A stretch of 64,000 nt of DNA from assembly GCF_030272615.1 (NCBI RefSeq), contig NC_081414.1, positions 911,529,009-911,593,008 on the forward strand, in the 5' to 3' direction. Under the pieces are notes generated by a model. The model ran no database searches. It was not told where the DNA came from and worked only from the letters and a program-made list of their open reading frames with translations. This document shows positions 12,096 to 23,250 of the stretch, in pieces. The position numbers were made by a program, and so were the translations under genes. This DNA is from Cryptomeria japonica. Its lineage: Eukaryota; Streptophyta; Pinopsida; Cupressales; Cupressaceae. Position 1 is the stretch's first letter. Each line of letters begins with the position of its first letter.

Positions 12096-12663
12096 ACTCT
12101 TTTACTAATACTTGATCATAACTAGAGAATTCGTCCATCATTGATAGTAAGTCACAACTGGTCACCCTTTATAGTATGGCTTCCATGTTTGGCAATGAAT
12201 AGTTGTCCTTAAGAGAAGCAACATTCAAATTCCTAAAATCTACACAGAGCCTTATGTCCCCATTTTTCTTCCTAACATGAACCAGATTGGATACCCATGA
12301 TGAATGCCTTATAGGCTTTATAATTCCCCCTTCTCTCAGCTTAGTCAGTTCTTGCTGCATTTTGGGTTCCAAGAGTGGGTTAATAGGTCTTTACTTTTGT
12401 CTGAAAGGCTTAGCATCAAGATGCAGAGGTACTTCATGCTGAAATAAATCTTGTCTATATGCCTTCAATTCATCATAAGACCAAGCAAAAACATGTTTGT
12501 AATTTTTTAACAGATTAATGAGGTTGGCCTTGATATGGGAAGGCAAAATAAAACCAATATACACCAACTTAGGGGATGACTCTGTCCCTAAGTTTACCTC
12601 TTCCAGTTCTTCCAAGTTAGCAGATAACTTCTGGTGTAAATGACTGTCACTATAGTTGAACAT
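12096..12663 (-). pseudogene. TE3 RT (N-terminal part)
   Basis: 12663-12391 holds the region before the RT fingers (FAWSYDELKAY, HEVPLHLDAKPFRQ). After a stop in the same frame, 12372-12169 holds KLREGGIIKPIRHSSWVSNL and the VRKKNGDIRLCVDFRNLN block, followed by LLSMMDEFSSYDQ. This copies RNA into DNA for the element. It follows the upstream RNase H in the same reading frame with one stop between. Confidence 0.8.
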
Positions 12664-12672
12664 ACCCTCTAG

Positions 12673-13299
12673 TTACACTAGTCCTCGGGGTATCTCATTA
12701 GTTTCTAGTTGAACTATGTCATTTCCAAAAAGTGTTTCTTTCTCATCTACTACTTCTACCAATGCATTACAATCGATTTTCTGACCTTCATATTCATCAA
12801 TGCACTGTACAAACCTCTGTATATCATCATCACTTTCGAACACCTGCCAGTTATACACATTGTTTGGAATAGCTGGTCTAGCCTTGATTTGAACTATTGA
12901 TACTCTAATTAGTGTTACATCATCATTTTTCAATGCAACATTAGCTAAAAATTCTATCATAATGTTTTTTGACCTTTCAATCCAATCAATTGAAAATGCA
13001 TCAAAGTACTCAATCACATCCCGAACAACATGTTTATACCTTTTTAACCTATCCTGCTTAGATGCATATTTTGATCTTATCTGAGAAACCACAAGTTCTG
13101 AATCTCCAAAGACTCTTAACAACCAAATCCCATATTTCTTGGAAATTTCCAACCCCAATAACAAGATCTTGTACTCATTTGTATTATTTGTGCACTGAAA
13201 AGGCAATATAAATGAGTATTTAAAAGTAATACTTGATGGGGAAACAAAAAGTACTCCTGCTTCAGATCCTTCTTTGGAACAAGCTCCATCAAAGTACAT
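12673..13299 (-). pseudogene. TE3 RNase H located upstream of RT
   Basis: 208 codons open. It has the RNase H signature of the archaeal/plant type: YFDGACSKEGSEAG (first Asp), TNNTNEYKILLLGL (Glu), FGDSELVVSQI (second Asp), with QDRLKRYKHVV between. The terminal RHADALA-type motif is degraded to NIMIEFLANVAL, so the last Asp seems lost. The matching domain in TE2 and TE5 lies after the regular RNase H, before integrase. Here it lies between protease and RT, in the same frame as both, so it was part of one polyprotein. Confidence 0.85.
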
Positions 13300-13314
13300 C
13301 TGCCATAGGCCTTC

Positions 13315-14427
13315 CTATTGAAATTCCAATTCATAAACAATAGGGTCTGTATTTTTTAGCTGAGGTTGAATTGGTTCAATTCTAAAGTTGTCAAGGTCCA
13401 CATCAATCATGCAATTAAGCATGTTAGGATCCATTTTCTCGATGACCCTTGGGGTACATGGTTCTCTATATAATTTCACCCGATTTCCATTCACTGGGAT
13501 AGTTGCATATGAGAGGTCTAGTTGGACATTTCCTCCAATTGTTGTAGCCCATTGTTTAGACAAAAGCATCCCATAATGGGGCTTGGTGTCAGTTACTATA
13601 ACATCCATCTTATAGGTGGCCTTAGGGAATGCTGCTATTTTCACCTCTACATCTTTCATTGTACCCACAACAGGTACTTCTCTGTTATCCATAGCATAAC
13701 ACTTTCCATATAAGGTATTTACTGACAATCCCATCTCTTTCATGACCCCATATGGCATCACATTTGTAGTAGCACCATAATCTATCATACAATTTTTTAT
13801 TAGTCTATTGTTGACTAATAATGTCACATAAAAAGGATCAGCTTGAGAAGGTTCCTGAGTGATTATTGTTCCCACATAAATTTCTGGGATTTTTTTCTCT
13901 TGATCCCTTTTATCATTTTCATTACCTTTAGGTGAAGATGCATTTGTATCCGATATACTAGAAAGTAGAGAGAATGCGGCTTCTCTGTGTTCTTTTATTT
14001 TTAACAGCTCTATCAGTGGTACTGTAACTTTCATTTGGGTTAAAGCCCGAGTCATATCAAATGCAGAATTAATGTTTGACTCAGTATGGGCTTTAACCTT
14101 CTTTGTCTTTTGGTGACTTGTTTTCTTATCAGCAACAGTCTCAAACAAATTACCAGTCGCACTAACTTCTTCAGGTTTCCCTGAAGCATTGGACTGATCC
14201 TTTTTAGCATGGCCATCTTTGGCAGAAGTATTACTATTAGCCACTTTTTTTTTTTGAAAAACTTCTTTAATAAACATAGAACTAGGCTCACCTTGATTGT
14301 CATATTTCTTGCTACTTCTTAGATTATAATTATGTTTGGCCTCAGCTATTGGAGCTTTGGTGAGATTCTTGACTTCTTCCTCACTAGGCCTTCTAAGATG
14401 AACTTCTTCATCCTCAATTGTCACCAC
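13315..14427 (-). pseudogene. TE3 aspartic protease region
   Basis: 370 open codons. Basic, Lys/Ser-rich linker first, then the protease core around residues 195-300: LVNNRLIKNCMIDYGATTNV, where the catalytic D-S/T-G triplet reads D-Y-G. The second motif region is DVIVTDTKPHYGMLLSKQW. It cuts the polyprotein in the virus-like particle. The Ser-to-Tyr change at the active site would inactivate it. In frame with gag upstream and RNase H downstream. Confidence 0.75.
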
Positions 14428-14639
14428 ATTTAAGGTAGGATGCCAACCAATTGTTAATTGCCCATGGCAATTTGCATTGCTTCTTAATGCATCATACTCA
14501 CTTGCTTCATCCTATGAAGACTCATAATCACTTTCAACAATGGTTTCAAACATATTTACTACAGGCTTATCCTCATTCTGATATCTCAATTCACCCCCAC
14601 TCCTCATAGATTCATTTAAAGCCTAAGCCACAACACACT
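14428..14639 (-). other. TE3 gag-protease linker
   Basis: Same frame as both neighbours but broken by several stops; Glu/Asp/Ser-rich. Confidence 0.5.
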
Positions 14640-16602
14640 GGTAAGAGGAATGTGGTCCATCACATGTTGCACACCAAGGAGTATTCTCCATATTATGCAC
14701 ATTTCCACCTTTTAAAGGGTTGGGAGTATCATGATTTTGTGTACTTCTTGGCTTGTCTTACACAGGTTTGCCATCTTTCCAGGTAGTGTTATATGGCATA
14801 TCATATAACCTAGCAGGCCTATCTTACCAATTGTAGTGAGGTTTATCATTCTTACTCACCTTTGTAGTGAGGTCTTTCACAACAGTCATCAATTTCTCAA
14901 TCTTATCCTCTTCTTTAGAGGCTTTATTTGGTTGTGGCTTTTGCTCTTGCCACAGTCTGCCATCAATTCTTCTTCTCACTTTGTTTGATGTTTTCCTATT
15001 ACTTTCCACATTTATTGCAATTATGAAAGCATCCCTTAGACTGTGTGGGTTTTTATCTTTGAGGATATAGGCCATCTTTGGGTCAAAGGCATTGTAATAG
15101 GTGTTTAGACATACATTTTCATCTAACCTCATCACTTGAAATAATCTATGGATTGCCTTTTGGAACCTTGCATTAAATTCTGTGACAACCTCGTTATCAG
15201 GTTTTTTGATATTATTAAATTCATTGAGCATGAAGCTCACATTTGTCTTGTCCCCATACTGCTCTTGAAAGCAATTCTTGAATTCATCCCAAGAACTTGT
15301 GCTATCTACAAGCAACCCTCTGTACCAATCTTGGGCATCTTTAACTAAATATTGCACAAACAATTTCATGATCACATCCTCATTTGAAATCTCATAATCA
15401 TTAATCATATCACCAAAAGACTTCAGATGATCCTCTGCACTTATGGCATTATTTACAGCAAATTTCTGAAGTTTTTTCCTCATTTAAATAGAGACATGGT
15501 TTGGATAACCTGGGATCACATCAAAGAAAAGTTGTCTATACAATTCCACATTGATGGGTCTTCTCTGGAACTGGTTACCAACATAATTATTCCCAACGTT
15601 CATTCTTGAACTTGGACCACCAACTCGAGAAACTTGGTTATTCTAGTTGGGGGGTTGTACAAGAGGTATTTGATTTACTAGAGCAGTATTAAAAGAAAAG
15701 ACAGGGTTATTTTGGTTAACAAGGGCATATTGGTTCAGAGGTGGAATAGTATTCATAGGCATGATTGGTTGAGTTTTCATTACAGAGTGTGAATTATGTC
15801 GAGGTATAGGTTTACTCTGATCTGTTGAAGGGAAAGTTATAGGAGGGGCTTTCAGGTAGTCAATTTTTCTTTTGACTTTGGAATTAGTTGCTTCTAATTA
15901 AGCTTTCTCCAATTCCCTTTGCAAATTTTCCTTCTCTTTTCTCGTCTTCTCTATTTCAACTTCATGCAAGGACATTCCATGAGGTACCTTTCCACTTCCT
16001 AATATTACATTTGCAGTTTTGGAACCTACTCCAATCTCTACAACCTTCTATTTTCCCTTGTCAGCATAGATTTTAGTAGGTTGTGGATCACTATGAACCT
16101 CCCTATTAGTTCACACAACAACATTGGGTGCAGAACTAATTTTGGCAGTCAAATTCTCTTTGATAATAGGGCCCTCTTCTTTACTTTTAGGCTCTTCTTG
16201 AGTGAATAATTCAAGATCTGCAATCTGTCTCAACAACCTATCTCTCTCAATAAGTTTTGCCTTAGTTTCATTTTCCTTCTCCATCTCTTTTTGTTTTCTT
16301 AAGGAGATTAATTGATGGACTCTTTCATTCAGAGCCTCGATTTCCTGGGAAACTTCATCAGGGTCTAGAAAAATTTCCTTTGAATCAGATATATTAACAT
16401 GGTCAATATCAATCAAACTCACGTTCCCATCTACAGTTTGGGGCAAATAATCTACCCTAACATTGGAGCTATTCCCGTCTCTCCCAGATATGCTAGTATG
16501 AGACAATCTTTGATGAAAATTCTGAATATCCTCATTATTACCAAACAAACCCATAATGTCTTGTTCAGACTCATGAGATGATGTATTAGAATTTGCATAC
16601 AC
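14640..16602 (-). pseudogene. TE3 gag
   Basis: 16602-16111 is an N-terminal acidic and coiled-coil segment (residues about 85-140, Glu/Lys/Leu-rich). 16110-15484 is in the same frame with stops. 15483-14824 is the capsid domain of retrotransposon gag, with DAQDWYRGLL, SWDEFKNCFQEQYGD and FNARFQKAIHRL. A zinc knuckle, CATCDGPHSSYQC (Cx2Cx3Hx4C), is readable near 14690-14650. It packages element RNA. The start at 16602 is the first Met in frame, but the true start could lie elsewhere. Confidence 0.8.
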
Positions 16603-17089
16603 TAGTCATCCAAAGGACTTATCCATATGGCTGCCTTTCTATTAACATGAAGCCTTAACTGGTTCATGTATAGTCGTTTCTCTCTGGCCTTTCCGGACCG
16701 GTTCGGGCAATCCTCCCTGCAACTTCTCTTGAGGATCCTTCTTCATTTAGGACCTAGTGTTCCTTCCTCTCTCCATTATGTGAACTTCCTTGAAGTGATC
16801 TGTGATTTATTCAAGAGCGTTGTTTTTTATTTTATTTTTAGAGTCGCCACCCAATTACTTGGGAATTTAAAACATTTTAAGCACAATAAATCACCAATAG
16901 GAGACTGCAGAATGAGAATGCTACTCTCAGAGAAAGATTTGAACAATGCAATGATGGACAAAGAGTGTTACAGGGACACAGGTAAACGCAGATTTGGTAA
17001 ATTTTCACAGAGCTCACAGGATATTAGATTTGAACAATTTTATGTGATATGAGCACTGATCTGCATTATAAGACTTATATTATGACTCC
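16603..17089 (-). other. TE3 leader between primer site and gag
   Basis: About 500 bp, no coding potential supported. Contains a T-rich run (16825-16840) beside AGAGTCGCCACC, a phrase common in leaders of Tat/Ogre elements. Confidence 0.5.
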
Positions 17090-17106
17090 CCCCAGCAGAG
17101 TTGCCA
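17090..17106 (-). promoter_or_regulatory. TE3 primer binding site (tRNA-Arg-like)
   Basis: Minus strand TGGCAACTCTGCTGGGG, five bases after the LTR end. It resembles the complement of plant tRNA-Arg 3' ends (TGGCGACTCCRCTGGGG) used by Ogre-type elements, with two or three mismatches. Recalled, not searched. Confidence 0.6.
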
Positions 17107-18304
17107 AATCTTGTTAGTCTCAATTTCTGATTACTTTGTTTTCTCTCTAAAATCCTTTGCCTCTGTTCACAAAAGAAAAGATCAACAAGAATAGGAAACA
17201 AGACAACAATTAACAAGGTCTACAAGGAAACCTCCTACACTTCAAGCTTGACAAAGCTTAGGCGGGTATACCTACTTGTGACTACTTTCTCACAATTTAG
17301 TAGATGATTTACAGAAAACTAATGCAAATTTTTGCAAACCTTTTCACTTTAGTGCAACCGAACATAAGAACATAAATGAAAGATTTATTTTCATTGTAAA
17401 GGATCACAAAGAATGTCATGAACACTAACAACTTAAACCAGTGTCTTATCTAGGCCTTAGAGTCATCAAAATCAAGTTAAAATTTGACAATGGAATTCAC
17501 ATACATATCACCACTTTGATCTACTGAATCTATATATGTCTGACATATATAAACTCTCAACCTATGCATAGACCTAGTTATAAAATTTATGTAAATTTAC
17601 TGATTATCAATGAAGATGAATTAAGTATATTTAATTCCCCTCCTTGAGGAAAAGACCTAAAACATTCCCATCATTCACCTTGCAAATCATTTAACTAAAC
17701 AATCCTTGATCATCTAATCAAAATGATAACCAACACACAAACACAAAGACAACACATATCTGGGCTCAAAAAATATTCTGATTGTATATTACTCTCTCAC
17801 CAAAATTTTACATAGACACAAAATTGACTCAAAATACCAAAACAAAAGCCTGCATATAATTTGCTAGAGCTTCGATACAAAATTTTTGCGATCCTTTTGT
17901 AGGTATTCCTGGTATCCATTTATAAAAATTGGATGCAACAAGCTTCAGACTTCCCTAGAAGAATATTCCTATCTTAACCACCATTCCCTCCAAAAGTTAC
18001 ATTGATTACAAAAATACAATTGAAGTAGGAGCATAACTGACTTTTGAATGTACTCCTCCACGACTGATTAGTTGTCTAGCAGGAAAATGGCCAACTAACT
18101 TCTCAATATTTGCAGATCAAGTGCCAGGTGTCTTTAATTCTTCAAAATTCCAGTTACCCAAAAAATCTGTTGCAAGAACTAACCGCTTCAGGCTGCCTGT
18201 GAACTGCCACATGCTAGAGCATCGGTGGGATATTCTTGTGCTTCCGTCTCTTTCAAAACATATTTGCTTTCCCATAGCTTGAAAATATGCATTAACATGG
18301 AATA

Positions 18305-19120
18305 CTAGGCAAAAGGTCTATCCACCTTGGCATTATTGATCCCAATTAAACCCTCATGGATGACATTTGCAAGATAGGGTGCAAAATCATATGCTATTGC
18401 TATCGATGGGTTCAAAATTTGTGCCATCATAAGCATGTAATGAGTGGGCATGGCATTCTTTGCATCTTCTCCAGAAATTTGACACAAAGACCAATATATA
18501 CCCTTAGCCCTCAAGGTGAAGAAATTCATAGTGAAAGGTTTCGTTGTACTAGGGCCTACTAGTGTTAGTCCTCCTATCTTTGCAAAAAAATCCCTCAATG
18601 GCCCACTCCTAAGATGATCCTTCTGGGCATCATAAACCTTGATCAACATTTCAAAATCAATGGGCTCTAGATAACTTGAAGCTTCATTTAGCCTGAATAC
18701 CCTTTTAAGTTCATTAGCTATAATTTCAATTAGGGGGCCTCCACTTATATTCCTCACAATCCTGGTGATGGGATCATAGCTCTTTGCAATCTGAGTCAAT
18801 AAATAAACATCCATGAAAACCCTAGGGACCACCAATTTCCTAACATCTAGTTCCCATATGTTATTTGTAGGAGCAGGTGCATTCCATTGACCAAATCCTA
18901 CCCTGAACAGACCTAGACCTGCCATGCCTATCTCGGGATCTCTTAGCCAACATCCCTTATCATATATACCATCACCAATCCACAGGTGGGGAGACTTAGG
19001 CACAAGTTCCTTTATCTTGGTTGCACTATTTGTGGATTGAACCAATTGTTCCAGAAAATCATCACAGATAGCCCTCTTCTGATAGTCTACCTTTCCCTTA
19101 AATTCTCTTCGCAGTGCCAT
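18305..19120 (-). pseudogene. TE3 LTR-encoded protein, truncated copy in 5' LTR
   Basis: 271 codons open from ATG at 19120, with no frameshift where the other copy (8555) has lost a C. The frame then runs into the deletion junction at about 18290. The two copies differ at scattered residues, many conservative. Its intact frame shows that the protein start is a shared LTR feature. Confidence 0.7.
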
Positions 19121-19464
19121 TTTAACAATCTAAGGTTAACCTTCAATTTTGTTATTCAAACAACCCTTCAAAACTTCTACCACCAGACAATATCAACACA
19201 AGCAAAAATTGCAAACCATAGTCATAGAAAAACTTACTTATCACCTGAGAATTCACAAAAACTGTGCACCTTGTCTCTGCTAATCTTCTTGAATGCCTTT
19301 TGCAATTAAAATCTCAAAACAAGGTTTTAAGAAGGCACCCCGACGGCAAATGAGCATTAATTACCATCAATAGAGAGCCAGACGCTTTGTAATTAATCTA
19401 TTTAAATTTTGAATTTTCTACTCCAATGGACCAAACAGATGTCTTCAGTATGCTTTTCCTTTCA

Positions 19465-19942
19465 GTCGCTGATCTGTGAAGAATAAAACTCAAGCGAATT
19501 TCCACCGCAGTCGAGTGACAACCATTAGATCACGCAGAATTAGTGCACCTTTTAATCACTTAAGCCTTTGAAGAGGGCTCACCATTCAGTCACCCACCTA
19601 CCCTTTGTCTCTTATCTGTGAAGGGTAAAGGACTAGCATCTTCCCATCGCGGTATAGAGACAACCGTTGATTTCCCCTGGACTTGTCAACTGTTTAAAAC
19701 ACTTGGGCCGCTCACATTGGTCGGGCCCACCATTCAGTCGCTAGTCCATGAAGAGTAAAACTCTTGCAACTCTTCATCGCGGTCTAGCGACAACCGTTAG
19801 ATTATATCCTTACCGCTCGATCTTTAAGGTCCCTTTTCACTTACCCGCCACCGCTGACTCTCTGACCGGCCCCACCACTAGTGGCTTGTCGCTGAGTCAC
19901 GATGAGTATTCAATGTGCGACTTCTTATTGCGGTATCACGAC
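19465..19942. repeat. Array of four 55-nt imperfect hairpins (TE3 5' LTR)
   Basis: Units at 19465-19519, 19607-19661, 19737-19791 and 19888-19942, each 55 nt. Three paired changes relative to the other LTR keep base pairs: unit 2 stem position 4 (G-C to T-A), unit 1 position 11 (C-G to T-A) and unit 4 position 11 (T-A to C-G). Confidence 0.8.
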
Positions 19943-20303
19943 AACTGTTTGATCAAACAAGACTTACTCGTCCATTAAATACCTGATGCATACATTAAGA
20001 AACATACTTAGGACTTTAAGAAAATATAAAGTGTTTCAGTTTTGATAAAGCCCGCCTAAGCCTAAAGCTCAAATGGCCCCTTTTAACAACGTGATGACTG
20101 TTTTGGCTAAGTGAAAAAGGTAACGGACAAAAAAATGAGTCTTTAAGACAATATGACATAAAGGCTTTTTAACCAAATGATTTTGAAATTATTAAACCCT
20201 AAACCCTTAGAAACCATTTAATTGCAAATAGGGAACAATCCACAAAATTAGAAAATTTAAGGATATGAGGAAAAAAGCAACACCATCCAAAATAATGATA
20301 ACA

Positions 20304-21500
20304 AAGATGAAATGACGATCCATAGATTATTCACAGTTCTTAATTTTCATTATCAAGCGTGGTAGTATCATTCTTGGTCAAGGTAGTAGAAATCATGGTT
20401 GGGCATTTTACCTATAAGCAAACATTGCAGACAAGGAAATTTCTCCTCCATTCTGGTTCATGTGCAAATGGTCGAGGTATACGATGTAGTCAGTAAGTCA
20501 TAGTGATCCATGACTTTATTTTTGCATATGATCATGTAGCTTAGTGAACTTCCCACGTAGACACCATTAGTACATGCCCCAAAACTTCATTGGAACAATC
20601 CGTAGAAACCAAACAAAGAAAAAGATATCAGGAACCATCCCGACTACTCTAATCACTTGTGGATATCCTGGAGTAGTGTAGGAACCTGATATAAATAAAC
20701 AAATAATAAATCAACCAAGTACTCATTAGTCAAACTAAATTTTCTTGTCAAAGAAAATGTTACCATGTCTTATTTGTGAGAAAGGATGCATCCCTGTGAA
20801 GACATTTGTGTGTAGATATTTTGATTGGTTGGTTGATTTGATAAGTGATCTTCATTTGAGTAACTCAAAATGTTTGTGTTGTGTCTTTGGCGATGTGTAT
20901 GTACAAGGAGTAACATATGGTGCAATGTTTTTGAGTGATTTTTGATGTTTTTGTCATGTTTTTGGATTTTTTGAATGTTGTGAATGTTTTTGGTATTATC
21001 TTTAGGACATTTTTGAATGATTAACTCAATGAATCACAAGTAATGTAGAATCCACTTCCATCAATAGGTTAAGAGCATTTCCCCTAGTTAGATGTTGCTA
21101 TGAAAGCGGGATGCAGGACACATGAAGTACTAACCTTGATTGTAGATCAATAACAAAGCCATGGTTTGAATGATGGATGAATGGATGAAATGGATGTGAT
21201 TGCAACAAGTCCGAAAGATAATTGAGTTATTGCCTTTATGAGTGGCGCCTGTTTGCCAGGTTTTCACCACCGTACTTATCCAAGGTGCCACCATAGTGGT
21301 TTTCACCATTTGGATAAATGATTTTTTCTTTACTATTTTCTTGATGTTTTTTTTTGTGTATTTTCTTCAGGAAATTTTTCTAAATGTTTTAGAATTTTTC
21401 TAATTTATAGAGGAGCCTGATGCTCTGCACAATTATGTATGAAACCGTTTGAGGTGCATGTTGTTGATCAGATATGCTAGTGGTTCCCCTTCTGAAGTTG
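20304..21500 (-). other. TE2 3' non-coding tail (piece right of TE3)
   Basis: No coding potential. 21235-21330 (GGCGCCTGTTTGCCAGGTTTTCACC, then a GGTGCCACCA...GTGGTTTTCACC block) matches 56262-56480 in TE8, so this is a conserved non-coding module of the family. 20304-20308 (AAGAT) is the right target duplication of TE3. Confidence 0.6.
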
Positions 21501-22570
21501 CCAACTGATATGCCCCAGACCCAAATACAATAGTGATAACATATGGACCCAACCAATTGGATTCAAACTTGCCTTGATGTTCTTTGTTTGGTTGGTTGCG
21601 AGGATTCTCCCTGAGAACAAGATCACCTACCTCAAATGTATGAGGTTTAACCCGATGATTTTAGCTTCTGCTCATGTGTTGTTGATAGGCCTTGAGGTGG
21701 TTGTATGCGGCTTGGCGCTGTTCATCAAGCAGTTCCAAGTCCTGAAGATGAGAGACCCGGTATGCTTTATCATCTATCAGATTGTGAAAAGAGACTCGTA
21801 GAGATGATATTTCAACCTCAATAGGTAGGATGGCTTCTGCTCCATAAACCAGTGAGTAGGGAGTTGCGCTTGTAGGGGTTTGAATGCTAGTTTGATATGC
21901 CCATAGTGCTAGATTTAATCAAATGTGCCAATCATGGCCAACATCATTGACCATCTTCTTGAGGATCCTCAATATGTTCTTGTTTGATGCTTCAGCCTAA
22001 CCGTTGCCTTGTGGGTAATAGGGAGTGGAAAAATGGTATTGAATGTGAAACTTCTCACAAAGCTCATAGACATCCTGATTTTTGAAAGGAAGCCTGTTAT
22101 TTGTGATGATGGACATGGGTACACCATACCGACAGATGATGTAATTAAGGATGAATGAAGTGATCTTCTTGCCAGTGACTTGGGTAAGTGGAATGACATC
22201 AATCCACTTTGTGAAGTATTCAGTGGCGGTAATGATAAATCTATGGCCGTTGGATGAAGATGGATGAATTTTACCCACAAGGTCAAGTCCCCATTGACAA
22301 AAGGGCCATGGTGTTGTGATTAGGTATCAGGTCTCCGTGAACTTGGCACTTCTTGTATTTTATGACAAACTAATAGGAGTCTTTGTCCATGGATGGCCAA
22401 TAGTATCTAATGTGCATGATCTTCTTTGCGAGTGAAGGGCCACTTGAGTGAGCCCCACAAATTCCTTCATGTACCTCTTCCAAGGCCTTTGTTATCTCAT
22501 CATGTTCCAGACATCGAAGGAGAGTACCATCAAGACTTTGCCTGTATAGGATTTCGACAATGATGGTGTA
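21500..22570 (-). pseudogene. TE2 integrase
   Basis: Zinc-binding region near 22480-22340 (HEGICGAHSSG, then KYKKCQVH with the first Cys altered). Catalytic core 22278-21997, with ITATEYFTKWIDVIPL, IITNNRLPFKN (the expected Asp-Asn reads Asn-Asn) and STPYYPQGNG. The C-terminal part 21830-21530 reads PIEVEISSLRV, GDLVLREN and SNWLGPYVI. Frames shift around 22290 and 21990, with one stop near 21660. Insertion enzyme of TE2, inactive. Confidence 0.8.
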
Positions 22571-23250
22571 TCAAGCGGTTTGGCGGATGAAGGTTTTGTG
22601 TTGGTTATTGGATTGGTTAGGAGGAAGTGTGTGATCATGCAGGTAAGTGAAGAACTTGCTATACCATGGGGATTCAGAACTGACTAGGTGACATATCATT
22701 TCAGTTTTGGGGATATCATACGCAGGGATCCAAAGTTGTTCTACCAAGAACTCATAGCATGTTGAATTTTGTGGAAGATCCAGGAGAGACGCAATTGTAG
22801 CCATTGTGTCGACAACTTGATTATGATCTATAAGTACTTGCTCAAAGGTGATAGTTGTAAATGATTCTTTGTAACTATCCACCATCCTTTTATATGGCAT
22901 GAGCTTATCATCCTTAGTTTGATACTCATTGGTGACTTGTCGGATGACTAGCTGAGAATCTCCATATACCTATAGCTCTTTGAGATGCCATTGTATAGCC
23001 AATTTGAGTCCTGTGATCAAGGCCTCATATTCTGCTATATTATTGGTGCATGGGAAAGTGAGCCTATATGACTTTGGGATGTTGTCACCTTGAGGTGTGA
23101 TGAAAATAATACTTTCCTCTAACCCATGTCTAATATATGAGCCATCAAAATAGAGCTTCCACAGTTGTGTAGCTATGATCATGAAGATCTCTTCATCTGG
23201 AAATTTGGAAACAAGAGGATGATCACCTGCGAGGGGTGCATTGACCAACT
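22571..23250 (-). pseudogene. TE2 second (archaeal-type) RNase H
   Basis: LYFDGSYIRHGLEE (first Asp), TNNIAEYEALITGL (Glu) and, after one stop, VYGDSQLVIRQVT (second Asp); the final motif is VVDTMATIASLL. It lies after the regular RNase H and before integrase, the usual Tat position and the opposite of TE3. Expected role: removing RNA primers or RNA from hybrids during replication. Confidence 0.8.

Larger units (their letters stand above)
3221..20303 (-). mobile_element. TE3: Ty3/gypsy element with giant ORF-bearing LTRs
   Basis: Minus-strand element of 17.1 kb. Its 5' LTR (20303-17112) was cut to 3.2 kb by an internal deletion. Next come a primer site (17106-17090), gag (16602-14640), protease, an RNase H upstream of RT, RT, RNase H, integrase (to 9880) and the 3' LTR (9768-3221, 6.5 kb). 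LTR ends in element sense are TGTTATC and GAGACTAACA. Flanks are GAGAT (3216-3220) and AAGAT (20304-20308), a target duplication with one mismatch. Gag through RT lies in one reading frame broken by stops, so it was once a single polyprotein. The RNase H order is unusual (see findings). Confidence 0.85.
17112..20303 (-). repeat. TE3 5' LTR (internally deleted)
   Basis: Copy of 3221-9768. It lacks the part matching 4290-7724 and keeps about 90 bp near 18166-18255 that the other copy has lost. It contains the start of the LTR-encoded gene (19120) and the hairpin array (19465-19942). Confidence 0.85.
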
